Shown piece after piece: positions 26,350-34,457 of a DNA stretch of 64,000 nt; within the stretch, counting starts at the first letter, position 1; each line of letters starts with the position of its first letter. The DNA is taken from positions 1-64,000 of the forward strand of contig CACOPD010000006.1 in NCBI GenBank assembly GCA_902628835.1, given 5' to 3'. Source of the stretch: an uncultured Alphaproteobacteria bacterium. GTDB lineage: Bacteria > Pseudomonadota > Alphaproteobacteria > HIMB59 > GCA-002718135. The position numbers were made by a program, and so were the translations under genes. The notes under the pieces were generated by a model. The model worked only from the letters and a program-made list of their open reading frames with translations. It was not told where the DNA came from and did no database searches.

Positions 26350-27212
26350 TGAACAATAATTTAAAAAAAATAAATATATATGCAATTTATTTAGGTGCAT
26401 TTATATTAATATTACCTCTTATAGCATTCTTTATTAATGCATTTTCTTTTAGATGGTTTTATCCTCAAGTTATTCCTAAAGAATTAAGCCTTCAAGCTTG
26501 GGTAAGATTGAAATTAATACCCAAACCTGGACAAAGAACTTTCGAAGGATTTATAGAACTTTGGGCTTCTAATCCTGCAGTTATCAAAGCATTATTAAAT
26601 AGTTTAAGCATTGGTTTCTTAGTTACAATTGTTTCTATAATAATAGCATTGCCTGCAGCAAGAGTATTAGGCTTATTAAATTTTAGATTTAAAAAATTAA
26701 TTATTTTTATAATGGTCTCTCCAACTATACTTCCTCCAATAGCTTTTGTTTTAGGATTGAATATCAATTTTATATCATGGGGTTTTTCAGGTAATTATTT
26801 TGGAGTATGTTTAGTGCATTTAGTTCCTATTATGCCATATGTAGTTCTTACAATGACAGGTATATTTGCTAATTATAACCCTGATTATGAGCATCAAGCA
26901 AGAACCTTAGGAGCAAATAAAACAAAAACATTTTTGTTGATTACTTTACCTGCTATAGCTCCAGGTATGGTTGTTGCAGCTTTATTTGCATTTTTAGTTT
27001 CATGGAGTCAGTATCTTTTAACCTTTTTAATTGGTGCCGGAAAAGTTATGACTCTTCCTCTTCTTGTTTTTTCTACTGCCTCGTCAGGTAATCCAGCTTT
27101 GACAGCTGCAATATCAATAATATTTATTTTTCCTGCTATATTAATATTATTTTTTACATCTAAATTTGTTTCTGGTGAATCTGGAGCAACTAGTGGATTT
27201 GGGAAAATATAG
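26349..27212 (+). CDS. ABC importer permease subunit 2
   Basis: A 287-residue permease with six hydrophobic helices and the EAA loop YEHQARTLGANKTKTFLLITLP (split over about 178-199). It starts with GTG, the G being the last base of the preceding TAG stop (TAGTG junction), which supports coupled translation with the first permease. In E. coli YnjC the two permease halves are one fused chain; here they are separate genes. The C-terminus SGESGATSGFG is short and cytoplasmic. Confidence 0.86.
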   Translation: MNNNLKKINIYAIYLGAFILILPLIAFFINAFSFRWFYPQVIPKELSLQAWVRLKLIPKPGQRTFEGFIELWASNPAVIKALLNSLSIGFLVTIVSIIIALPAARVLGLLNFRFKKLIIFIMVSPTILPPIAFVLGLNINFISWGFSGNYFGVCLVHLVPIMPYVVLTMTGIFANYNPDYEHQARTLGANKTKTFLLITLPAIAPGMVVAALFAFLVSWSQYLLTFLIGAGKVMTLPLLVFSTASSGNPALTAAISIIFIFPAILILFFTSKFVSGESGATSGFGKI

Positions 27213-27214
27213 CA

Positions 27215-28270
27215 ATGAGTAAACTAAATATTAAAAATTTAATCAAAAGTTTTCCTAGTATGGATAGACCGGCTGTAAACAACGTAAATCTAGATATTCA
27301 AAGTGGAGAGCTTGTTGCATTTTTAGGACCTTCTGGTTGCGGTAAAACAACTATTTTAAAAATGATTACAGGATTATTTCAACCTGATAATGGAGATATT
27401 ATACTTGATGAACAATCACTATTGAAGACTCCGACTGAGAAAAGAGGGGTGGTTATGGTCTTCCAAAATTATCTTTTATTTCCTTATATGAATGTAAATG
27501 AAAATGTTGGATTTGCTTTAAAAATGAAAGGTGTAGATAAAAACATAATAGAAGAAAAAGTAAAAGAAATGTTAGAACTGGTAAAATTGCCTGATATTGG
27601 TCTAAGAAAACCTAAACAACTTTCCGGAGGTCAACAGCAAAGAGTTGCACTTGCCAGAGCATTAATCTCTAACCCTAGAATTTTACTTCTAGATGAGCCA
27701 TTAAGTAATCTAGACGCACATCTTAGAGATGAAATGAGAGATTTAATAGTTACAATTCAACAAAAATTAAAAGTAACAACAATATTTGTGACACATGATC
27801 AAGAAGAAGCTGTACTTCTTGCAGATAAAATTGCCTTAATTTTTGATGGAGAATTGCAAAATTTTACTTCTCCAAAAAATTATTATGAAAAGCCAAAAAA
27901 TACAAAAGCAGCAAAATTCTTTGGTGGAGTTAATTTCATTAATGCAAAAAAAATTAATAACGATCTAGTAACTGATATTGGAACAGTTAATTATAAAGGT
28001 GAAAATTATATTGATTTAAATGAAGATAATATAATAACTATAAGGCCAGAAAATATAAAATTAAGCAAAAATAATGATTTCAAAGATAATTCATTTAAAG
28101 GCTTAATTAAATCAGTTATCTTTTCAGGTACACACACTAGATACAAAGTTATAGTAAAAAGTTTAGAATTAGAATGTTCATTACAATCTGTAGGATTACA
28201 AGATATAAATGAGGATGATGATATATATGTCCATTTACCTAGTGATAAAATATGGGCAATGAATGAATAA
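27215..28270 (+). CDS. ABC importer ATP-binding protein (CUT1/MalK-like architecture)
   Basis: A 351-residue ATPase. Walker A GPSGCGKTT (39-47), Q-loop VFQNYLLFPYMNV, signature LSGGQQQRVALARAL (about 134-148), Walker B ILLLDEPLSNLD and the switch histidine in VTHDQEEA are all present. A C-terminal TOBE-like domain of about 110 residues follows (IRPENIKLS, then a small beta region), as in MalK and PotA. E. coli YnjD is much shorter and lacks such a domain, so this resembles sugar importers more. Its end overlaps the GH51 gene by 8 bp. Confidence 0.9.
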   Translation: MSKLNIKNLIKSFPSMDRPAVNNVNLDIQSGELVAFLGPSGCGKTTILKMITGLFQPDNGDIILDEQSLLKTPTEKRGVVMVFQNYLLFPYMNVNENVGFALKMKGVDKNIIEEKVKEMLELVKLPDIGLRKPKQLSGGQQQRVALARALISNPRILLLDEPLSNLDAHLRDEMRDLIVTIQQKLKVTTIFVTHDQEEAVLLADKIALIFDGELQNFTSPKNYYEKPKNTKAAKFFGGVNFINAKKINNDLVTDIGTVNYKGENYIDLNEDNIITIRPENIKLSKNNDFKDNSFKGLIKSVIFSGTHTRYKVIVKSLELECSLQSVGLQDINEDDDIYVHLPSDKIWAMNE

Positions 28271-30206
28271 GATTAAGTCCTCAATTTCTTTTTCAAGAAA
28301 AAATGAATTATCAAACCTTTCTAAACATATGTTTGGTACTAATCTTGAACATATTGGAGATGCAATTTATAGAAACGGTATTTGGGCTGAAGTAATAGAT
28401 AATAGAAAATTTTGTGGTCCTGATAAATTGGTTTGGAACAATGGTTTAGAAAATGATCATTTAGATTTTGGAATTGTTAAGCCATGGAGAGGTTATAATG
28501 CCTCTGCAAAGCATGTTATGTATGCGCACTCTAACTCAGAATATATTGTTAAAGGCCAAGAAATCATTAACAGATACGGAAGTGGTAAACAATCTCAACA
28601 AATTACTATTCGAGAGAAATCCATAATTCAAAGAGGTATTAAACAAAAAATTAATATTGTTAACTCACAAGATGAATATGAATTTAGCATTTATTTAAAA
28701 GGAGAAAATCAAAAAGTATTCATAAATATTGGAGAGATAAGTTTTACATTTGAGACAAATAAGAATTGGAAAAAAATTAAAAAAAAATTCAAATTTAAAA
28801 ATAACAATAGTATAAAAACTCTCTCAATCTCTATTAAATCTGGCAGTATTTTTATTGCAAACTGTTCATTAATGCCAAAAGATACTATTTTTGGCTTTAG
28901 AAAAGATATTACAGAAATGATAAAAGAATGGAAGCCAAGTTATATCCGCTGGCCTGGAGGCAATTTCCTTTCAGGTTATAATTGGCAAAATGGAGTCGGA
29001 AAAAAGGATTATCGTCTCCCCTACTTTGATCATGCTTGGTACCAATGGGAATACAATGATGTAGGTACAGATGAATTTATGAAATGGTGTGAATATATTG
29101 GTAGCGAACCAATGATTACAATAAATACCGGTGATGGAACTATTCAAGAGGCAAAAAATTGGATCGAATATATGATTGGCTCAATTAAAACAAAATATGG
29201 AAAATTAAGATACAAAAATGGGAGAAAAAATCCTTATCAAATAGAAACAATTTTCATAGGAAATGAAATGTTTGGAGGATGGCAAATTGGTCATACAGAT
29301 CCAATTACTTATGCAAATAAATATAATGCATTTGTAAAAGAATTAAAAAAATTAAATAAAAAATTAAGATTTATTGCAGTTGGTGCTTGTTCAGATCATT
29401 TTGGCCATTGGAATGAATACGTTTTAAAAAATATAAAAGAAAGAATAGATGAATTAAGTGTTCATTATTATTCAATAAGAACTGAAAAGGATAAAAAACA
29501 TCCAAATTATAAGACGCGTTATATTCCAACTGTTGCTGCAGCAACAGAAGTAAGACTAATGCTAGATAGAACAATTAAAGAAGTAAAAAAATATTCAAAT
29601 AAAAATATTAAAATAGCTTTTGATGAGTGGAATACATATGTAGAAGCTAACTCTCCATTTTTTATAGAAAACTATAATATTGCCGATGCAATCTATGCTG
29701 CATCGCTTTTACATGCTTGTATAAATAGAGGTAACATTATTACTAATACTGGAATTTATCATTTAGTAAATGTAATGGGTAATTACAGAATAGATAAAAA
29801 AAAGATTTGGAAAACGCCTACTACTCTAGTTCTAGAATTATATACAAAATTTCATAAAGGAAAAATCTTAAAGTCAAAAGTTAAATGTGAAATCTTTGAA
29901 TCTAATAAATTGGGTAAACAACCTCATTACAAAAAAAATAAACTAATTGATACAGCTGTAACAAAAAATGGAGATAAAATTTGTATGTCAGTTGTAAACA
30001 AATCAGAAAAAGAAATTGTAAAAGTTCTGGTGTCTAATTTAAATAAAATAATTGAAAATTATTGTATACGAGGATCTAATAAAGTAGATCTTAATGATAG
30101 TAAAAATCTAAATAAAGTTAAGATTGAAAAAAATATAATAAAAATCGATAAGAATGTTATAAATTTACCACCTCATTCTGTAAGTGTCTTTATTTTTAAA
30201 ATGTAA
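28263..30206 (+). CDS. GH51 alpha-L-arabinofuranosidase, cytoplasmic
   Basis: A 647-residue glycosidase. The barrel of clan GH-A starts near residue 220 (SYIRWPGGNFLSGYNW). The acid/base is E335 in IGNEMFGGW and the nucleophile E465 in AFDEWNTYV, at normal GH51 spacing. Residues 20-200 form the usual N-terminal beta region and about 560-647 the C-terminal beta domain. There is no signal peptide, so it cleaves arabinofuranosides after import. Its overlap with the importer ATPase gene ties it to that transporter. It releases L-arabinose from oligosaccharides or small arabinosides. Confidence 0.9.
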   Translation: MNKIKSSISFSRKNELSNLSKHMFGTNLEHIGDAIYRNGIWAEVIDNRKFCGPDKLVWNNGLENDHLDFGIVKPWRGYNASAKHVMYAHSNSEYIVKGQEIINRYGSGKQSQQITIREKSIIQRGIKQKINIVNSQDEYEFSIYLKGENQKVFINIGEISFTFETNKNWKKIKKKFKFKNNNSIKTLSISIKSGSIFIANCSLMPKDTIFGFRKDITEMIKEWKPSYIRWPGGNFLSGYNWQNGVGKKDYRLPYFDHAWYQWEYNDVGTDEFMKWCEYIGSEPMITINTGDGTIQEAKNWIEYMIGSIKTKYGKLRYKNGRKNPYQIETIFIGNEMFGGWQIGHTDPITYANKYNAFVKELKKLNKKLRFIAVGACSDHFGHWNEYVLKNIKERIDELSVHYYSIRTEKDKKHPNYKTRYIPTVAAATEVRLMLDRTIKEVKKYSNKNIKIAFDEWNTYVEANSPFFIENYNIADAIYAASLLHACINRGNIITNTGIYHLVNVMGNYRIDKKKIWKTPTTLVLELYTKFHKGKILKSKVKCEIFESNKLGKQPHYKKNKLIDTAVTKNGDKICMSVVNKSEKEIVKVLVSNLNKIIENYCIRGSNKVDLNDSKNLNKVKIEKNIIKIDKNVINLPPHSVSVFIFKM

Positions 30207-30278
30207 AAACATTTACACTCCTTAATTCTCGCAACTTAAACCAATTGAAAAAATAATTATAATTACTACTTATTTATT

Positions 30279-30854
30279 ATGAATGAATATTTGGACTCAA
30301 TTATAGATAGAGATCCTGCAGCTAAAAATAAATTAAGTATTATATTGACATATCCAGGTGTTAAATCGATATTTTTTCATAGGATTGCTAACCAACTATG
30401 GAATCTTAATTTATATACTTTAGCTAGAATTGTATCTCAGTTCAGTCGATTTCTTACTGGTATTGAAATCCACCCAGCTTCTAAAATCGGTAAAAACCTT
30501 TTTATTGATCATGGTATGGGTACAGTTATTGGTGAAACAAGCGAAATTGGAGATAATGTTACTTTATATCATGGGGTAACTTTAGGTGGTATTAGTCCTG
30601 CTGAGAATTCATCAGATCAAAGAAATACTAAGCGACATCCAACTATTAAAGACAATGTTATTATAGGTTGTGGAGCAAGTATCTTGGGGCCAATTAATAT
30701 AGGACATTGTGCTCGTGTTGGAGCTAATACTGTTGTTCTTAAAGATGTGCCACCACATGCAACTATGGTTGGTAACCCTGTTAAAAATATTAGCATTAAT
30801 AAAGATACGTCCTTTAAACCTTATGGTGTAAGAGATATTGATGATAACAAATAA
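30279..30854 (+). CDS. cysE: Serine O-acetyltransferase
   Basis: A 191-residue left-handed beta-helix acetyltransferase. The hexapeptide repeats run from about 68 to 165, with [19 protein letters not shown] holding the catalytic histidine and DH pair of CysE. It is shorter than E. coli CysE (273) because the N-terminal helical domain is reduced, a form common in many bacteria. It makes O-acetylserine for the next gene product. It begins 72 bp after the GH51 stop and probably has its own promoter. Confidence 0.92.
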   Translation: MNEYLDSIIDRDPAAKNKLSIILTYPGVKSIFFHRIANQLWNLNLYTLARIVSQFSRFLTGIEIHPASKIGKNLFIDHGMGTVIGETSEIGDNVTLYHGVTLGGISPAENSSDQRNTKRHPTIKDNVIIGCGASILGPINIGHCARVGANTVVLKDVPPHATMVGNPVKNISINKDTSFKPYGVRDIDDNK

Positions 30855-31839
30855 TATTACCGATTTAATTGGTAATACACCTCTAATAAAACTAAACTAT
30901 CCTTCAGAAATTTCTGGATGTGAAATTTATGGTAAAGCAGAATTTTTAAATCCAGCTGGCTCAATAAAAGATCGAACAGCTTTAGGAATTATACTTGACG
31001 CAGAAGAAAAAAATTTAATTGAACCAGGTGGAACTGTTGTAGAGGGAACATTTGGAAACACTGGTATAGGTCTAGCTCTCGTGTGCAATGCAAAAAACTA
31101 TAATTTAAAAGTGGTAATGCCGAATATTACTGTTCCTTCAAAAAGAGATATTCTTAAAAATATGGGAGCTGAACTGCATTTAGTTGATGCAAAACCTTAT
31201 TCTGATCCAGGTAACTATCAACGTGTTTCGCAAAAATTAGCATTAGAAATAGAAAAGGAAACAGGGAAGAAAACTTTTTGGGCAGGACAATTTGAAAATT
31301 TAGCAAATTATAAATTTCATGAAAAAACAACAGCAAAAGAAATTTTTGATCAAACAAATGGTAAGGTAGATGGATTTACATGCGCTATTGGAACAGGTGG
31401 AACTTTAACTGGTGTTAGTGTTGGATTGAAGTCATTTAACAAAAATATTTTTATAGCTTGCACTGACTCACAAGGTTCATCTATGTATAATTATTTTACA
31501 AATGGAACTCCTGAAAAAAAAGGTGATGAATCTATAACAGAAGGAATTGGTCAAGCTAGAGTCACTAAAAATCTTGAAAATTGCACTGTTGACCAATCAT
31601 TCTACGTTACTGATAAGGAATGCATGGAAATATTATATAAATTAATAAAAACTGATGGATTATTCCTAGGTCTTAGCTCTGGGGTAAATATTTGCGGTGC
31701 AATAAAATTAGCTAAAGAAATGGGTCCTGGTAAAAAAATTGTTACTATTCTATGTGATGATGCTAATAAATATTACGATAAAATGTTTAGTAAAGAATTT
31801 TTACAATCAAAAAACTTACCAATTCCTGACTGGATATAA
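30841..31839 (+). CDS. cysK: Cysteine synthase (O-acetylserine sulfhydrylase)
   Basis: A fold-type II PLP enzyme of 332 residues from ATG 30841 (a TTG three bases upstream is unlikely). PLP lysine is in [10 protein letters not shown], and the asparagine loop is [26 protein letters not shown] binds the PLP phosphate. It overlaps cysE by 14 bp, giving a coupled serine-to-cysteine unit. In a DMSP-using marine bacterium the sulfide or thiol could come from methanethiol derived through dmdA; that is inference. The length exceeds CysK (about 310) by a C-terminal tail. Confidence 0.9.
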   Translation: MITNNITDLIGNTPLIKLNYPSEISGCEIYGKAEFLNPAGSIKDRTALGIILDAEEKNLIEPGGTVVEGTFGNTGIGLALVCNAKNYNLKVVMPNITVPSKRDILKNMGAELHLVDAKPYSDPGNYQRVSQKLALEIEKETGKKTFWAGQFENLANYKFHEKTTAKEIFDQTNGKVDGFTCAIGTGGTLTGVSVGLKSFNKNIFIACTDSQGSSMYNYFTNGTPEKKGDESITEGIGQARVTKNLENCTVDQSFYVTDKECMEILYKLIKTDGLFLGLSSGVNICGAIKLAKEMGPGKKIVTILCDDANKYYDKMFSKEFLQSKNLPIPDWI

Positions 31840-31841
31840 AA

Positions 31842-33002
31842 GTGAGAACAAAAAATAAAAAATTTAATTCTAAAGTAATTCATTCAGGCCATGGTGCTGA
31901 TGAAAGTACTGGAGCTGTTATGCCCCCTATTCATCTATCTTCTACATTTAAACAAAAATCTCCTGGAGACTTTAAATACGAATATGCAAGAACTGGCAAT
32001 CCAACAAGAGATGTTCTCGAAAAATTATTGACTGAAATTGAGGATGGGACTTTCGGTTTTGCATTTAGTTCAGGTATGGCTGCTATTTCCGCTCTATCTG
32101 ATGCACTAGGTAATAATTACTCAATTCTATCAAGTGATGATGTTTACGGAGGAACAAGAAGAATATTTGATAAAATTAAATCAGTAAACCAGAATGTAGA
32201 AGTTACTTATGCAGATTTAAGTAAGGACAATAATTGGCAAGGACATATAAAAGAAAACACAAAAATGATCTGGCTTGAAACACCATCTAATCCACTTTTA
32301 AAAATAATAGATATTGAAAAAATTAAAAAAAGTATAAGTAACCAAGAAATACTAGTTGTATGTGATAATACTTTTGCATCTCCTTACAATCAACAACCTC
32401 TAAATTTGGGAGCAGATGCTGTTATACATTCCTCAACAAAATATTTAGGTGGTCATAGTGATATAATTGGTGGTGCGCTAATAATTAATAATAATACTGA
32501 ACTCGCAGAAAAAATTAAATATATACAAAATGCTGTTGGATCTGTTCCAAGTCCTTTTGATTGTTACATGTTAGTTAGATCTATTAAAACATTAGCAGTT
32601 AGAATGGAAAGGCATAACTTTAATGCATTAGAAATTGCTAACTATTTATCAAATCACGAAAAAGTTAATAAGGTTTTTTATCCTGGTTTAAAATCAGACC
32701 ATAATTATGAAATTTCAAAGAAACAAATGAATGGATTTGGAGGTATTGTATCTATTGATTTAAAAGGAGACAAATATTCAGCAAGAAAATTTCTTGAAAA
32801 TATAGAAATTTTTACACTTGCAGAAAGTTTGGGTGGAGTGGAAAGTTTAATAGAACATCCAGCTATTATGACACACGCATCTATAGATAAAAAAATAAGA
32901 GAAGATCTTGGTATTACAGATACTTTAATAAGGCTATCAATTGGAATAGAAGATGTTAATGATCTCAAAGATGCTTTAGATAAAGCCTTAAAATTAATTT
33001 AA
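31842..33002 (+). CDS. Cystathionine gamma-synthase/lyase family PLP enzyme
   Basis: A 386-residue Cys/Met-metabolism PLP enzyme starting with GTG two bases after the cysK stop. VIHSGHGADESTGAVMPPIH (15-34) is the usual N-terminus; the PLP lysine is in HSSTKYLGGHSD (about 199-210), and SLGGVESLIEHPA (about 329-341) is the family C-terminal motif. Synthase (MetB) and lyase (MetC, CGL) cannot be separated by eye. Following cysE-cysK, a transsulfuration role between cysteine and methionine is expected. The gene ends convergent with the MazG-like gene, overlapping 4 bp. Confidence 0.88.
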   Translation: MRTKNKKFNSKVIHSGHGADESTGAVMPPIHLSSTFKQKSPGDFKYEYARTGNPTRDVLEKLLTEIEDGTFGFAFSSGMAAISALSDALGNNYSILSSDDVYGGTRRIFDKIKSVNQNVEVTYADLSKDNNWQGHIKENTKMIWLETPSNPLLKIIDIEKIKKSISNQEILVVCDNTFASPYNQQPLNLGADAVIHSSTKYLGGHSDIIGGALIINNNTELAEKIKYIQNAVGSVPSPFDCYMLVRSIKTLAVRMERHNFNALEIANYLSNHEKVNKVFYPGLKSDHNYEISKKQMNGFGGIVSIDLKGDKYSARKFLENIEIFTLAESLGGVESLIEHPAIMTHASIDKKIREDLGITDTLIRLSIGIEDVNDLKDALDKALKLI

Positions 33003-33367
33003 ATAATTTTTTTTAAATCTGGTGGAGAATAATTAGGTCCTTTCATCACCTTACCAAATTCATTATAAATTGGCTTACCTTCTTCTGAAAGTTTACTCAT
33101 ATTGCTGCGATGAACTTCGTCAAAACATTTATCTAGATCTATTCCAAAAGCAGCACCTGCACCATATGTTACAACTAAAATATCAGTTAATGCATCAGCA
33201 ACTTCAACGATATCATTATCATTAATTGCATCTTTTAATTCATTAAATTCTTCATCAATCAATTTTTTTCTTAATTCAACAATTTTATTTTCTGGAAATT
33301 CAGCACTAGTTTTTACTTCTTGACCAAAAGTTGTCATAAATTCTTTTACTTTTTCAAAATTCGTCAT
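32999..33367 (-). CDS. MazG-like nucleotide pyrophosphohydrolase
   Basis: A 122-residue protein from ATG 33367, which has GGGAG 8 bp upstream; a TTG further upstream would swallow that ribosome-binding site. The E-x-x-E...E-x-x-D metal pattern is visible as LIDEEFNEL followed about 20 residues later by VEVADALTDILVVTYG, the all-alpha NTP-PPase (MazG/PRA-PH) signature. It probably hydrolyses a nucleoside triphosphate for pool sanitation or a related PRPP-type substrate. It is 18 bp after rseP. Confidence 0.8.
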   Translation of the reverse strand: MTNFEKVKEFMTTFGQEVKTSAEFPENKIVELRKKLIDEEFNELKDAINDNDIVEVADALTDILVVTYGAGAAFGIDLDKCFDEVHRSNMSKLSEEGKPIYNEFGKVMKGPNYSPPDLKKII

Positions 33368-33385
33368 TTTATCTCCCAATAATAT

Positions 33386-34414
33386 TTATTTATAAAAAAT
33401 ATCGTTGTAAGTCACAACTATAAAGAGAAAAGATATTATTGTTATCCCCACCGCTAAATAAACCCTTGTGACAAATTCAGGAAGGGAGTTTGAAAAAATT
33501 CTTCTTATAATAAAATACATTATATGACCCCCATCTAAAAGCGGAATTGGAAGCAAATTAAATAACCCTACAAACAAAGAAATAATAATAAATAAAAATA
33601 GAACTCCTCTAACCTGATCTAGCATCATTTGATCTGCATTTTTAACGATCCCTATTGGTCCAGCTAACTGATCTCCTAATGTATTTTCTTTATAAGATTG
33701 TTGAAGAAATGCAAAAGAAGCAGCATAATATGTTGGTATAAATAAAGATGAGTTTTTAATTGAATCAATTAAATTATACTTATCAATAATAGGATTTTGA
33801 GGTGAAGATATTCCGATAATATATCTATTTAATTCTTCATTAAATTTTAGATCAAAATTTTTTTCAATTATCTGATTATTTCTTTCTATTAAGATATTTA
33901 TACTTTGGTTATTTGCAATTGCTTCTGGGATATCAGAAAACTCTTCAATACTAATATTATTTATTTCAAGTATTCTATCACCTTTTCTAAGATCATTTTC
34001 AAAAGCTGATGAGTTTTCACTCACTGATCCAATAATTGGCATTAAACTAACAATTCCAAAAAAGAAAAATATGCAGAATAGAGCAAACCATGCACTAAAA
34101 ATATTAAAAATACTTCCAGCTAAAAGTACTAATATCTTTTGCAAAAGTGTAAGAGATTGAAAAGATCCTTCTTCATTATTGGTGTTTGGCGAAAATATAT
34201 TATCAAGACCTTTAATTTTTACATATCCACCCAACGGAATAGGAGATAATTTCCATGTAGTGCCATTTCTATCTGTAAATTTTAAAAGGGGTTTACCAAA
34301 TCCAATTGAGAAATCAGTAACTTCAGCTTTAAATAATCTCGCAACTATATAATGACCGTACTCGTGTATTGCGACCAAAAATAAGAAAACTAAAATAAGA
34401 TTAATATAAATCAT
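33386..34414 (-). CDS. rseP: RseP-type site-2 zinc metalloprotease
   Basis: A 342-residue M50 protease with the zinc motif HEYGH (17-21) in the first membrane helix and LDGGH near residue 293 in a later helix. A single PDZ domain lies between (about 120-200, GIVSLMPIIGSV... DRILEINNI); E. coli RseP has two. It cleaves membrane-anchored anti-sigma factors and signal-peptide remnants. It sits downstream of the glycine-cleavage operon (43-bp gap). The usual alphaproteobacterial partners dxr and bamA are not adjacent. Confidence 0.9.
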   Translation of the reverse strand: MIYINLILVFLFLVAIHEYGHYIVARLFKAEVTDFSIGFGKPLLKFTDRNGTTWKLSPIPLGGYVKIKGLDNIFSPNTNNEEGSFQSLTLLQKILVLLAGSIFNIFSAWFALFCIFFFFGIVSLMPIIGSVSENSSAFENDLRKGDRILEINNISIEEFSDIPEAIANNQSINILIERNNQIIEKNFDLKFNEELNRYIIGISSPQNPIIDKYNLIDSIKNSSLFIPTYYAASFAFLQQSYKENTLGDQLAGPIGIVKNADQMMLDQVRGVLFLFIIISLFVGLFNLLPIPLLDGGHIMYFIIRRIFSNSLPEFVTRVYLAVGITIISFLFIVVTYNDIFYK

Positions 34415-34457
34415 ACTTATTATTAAATTAATAATTTAAATTATTGATAAATAATAA

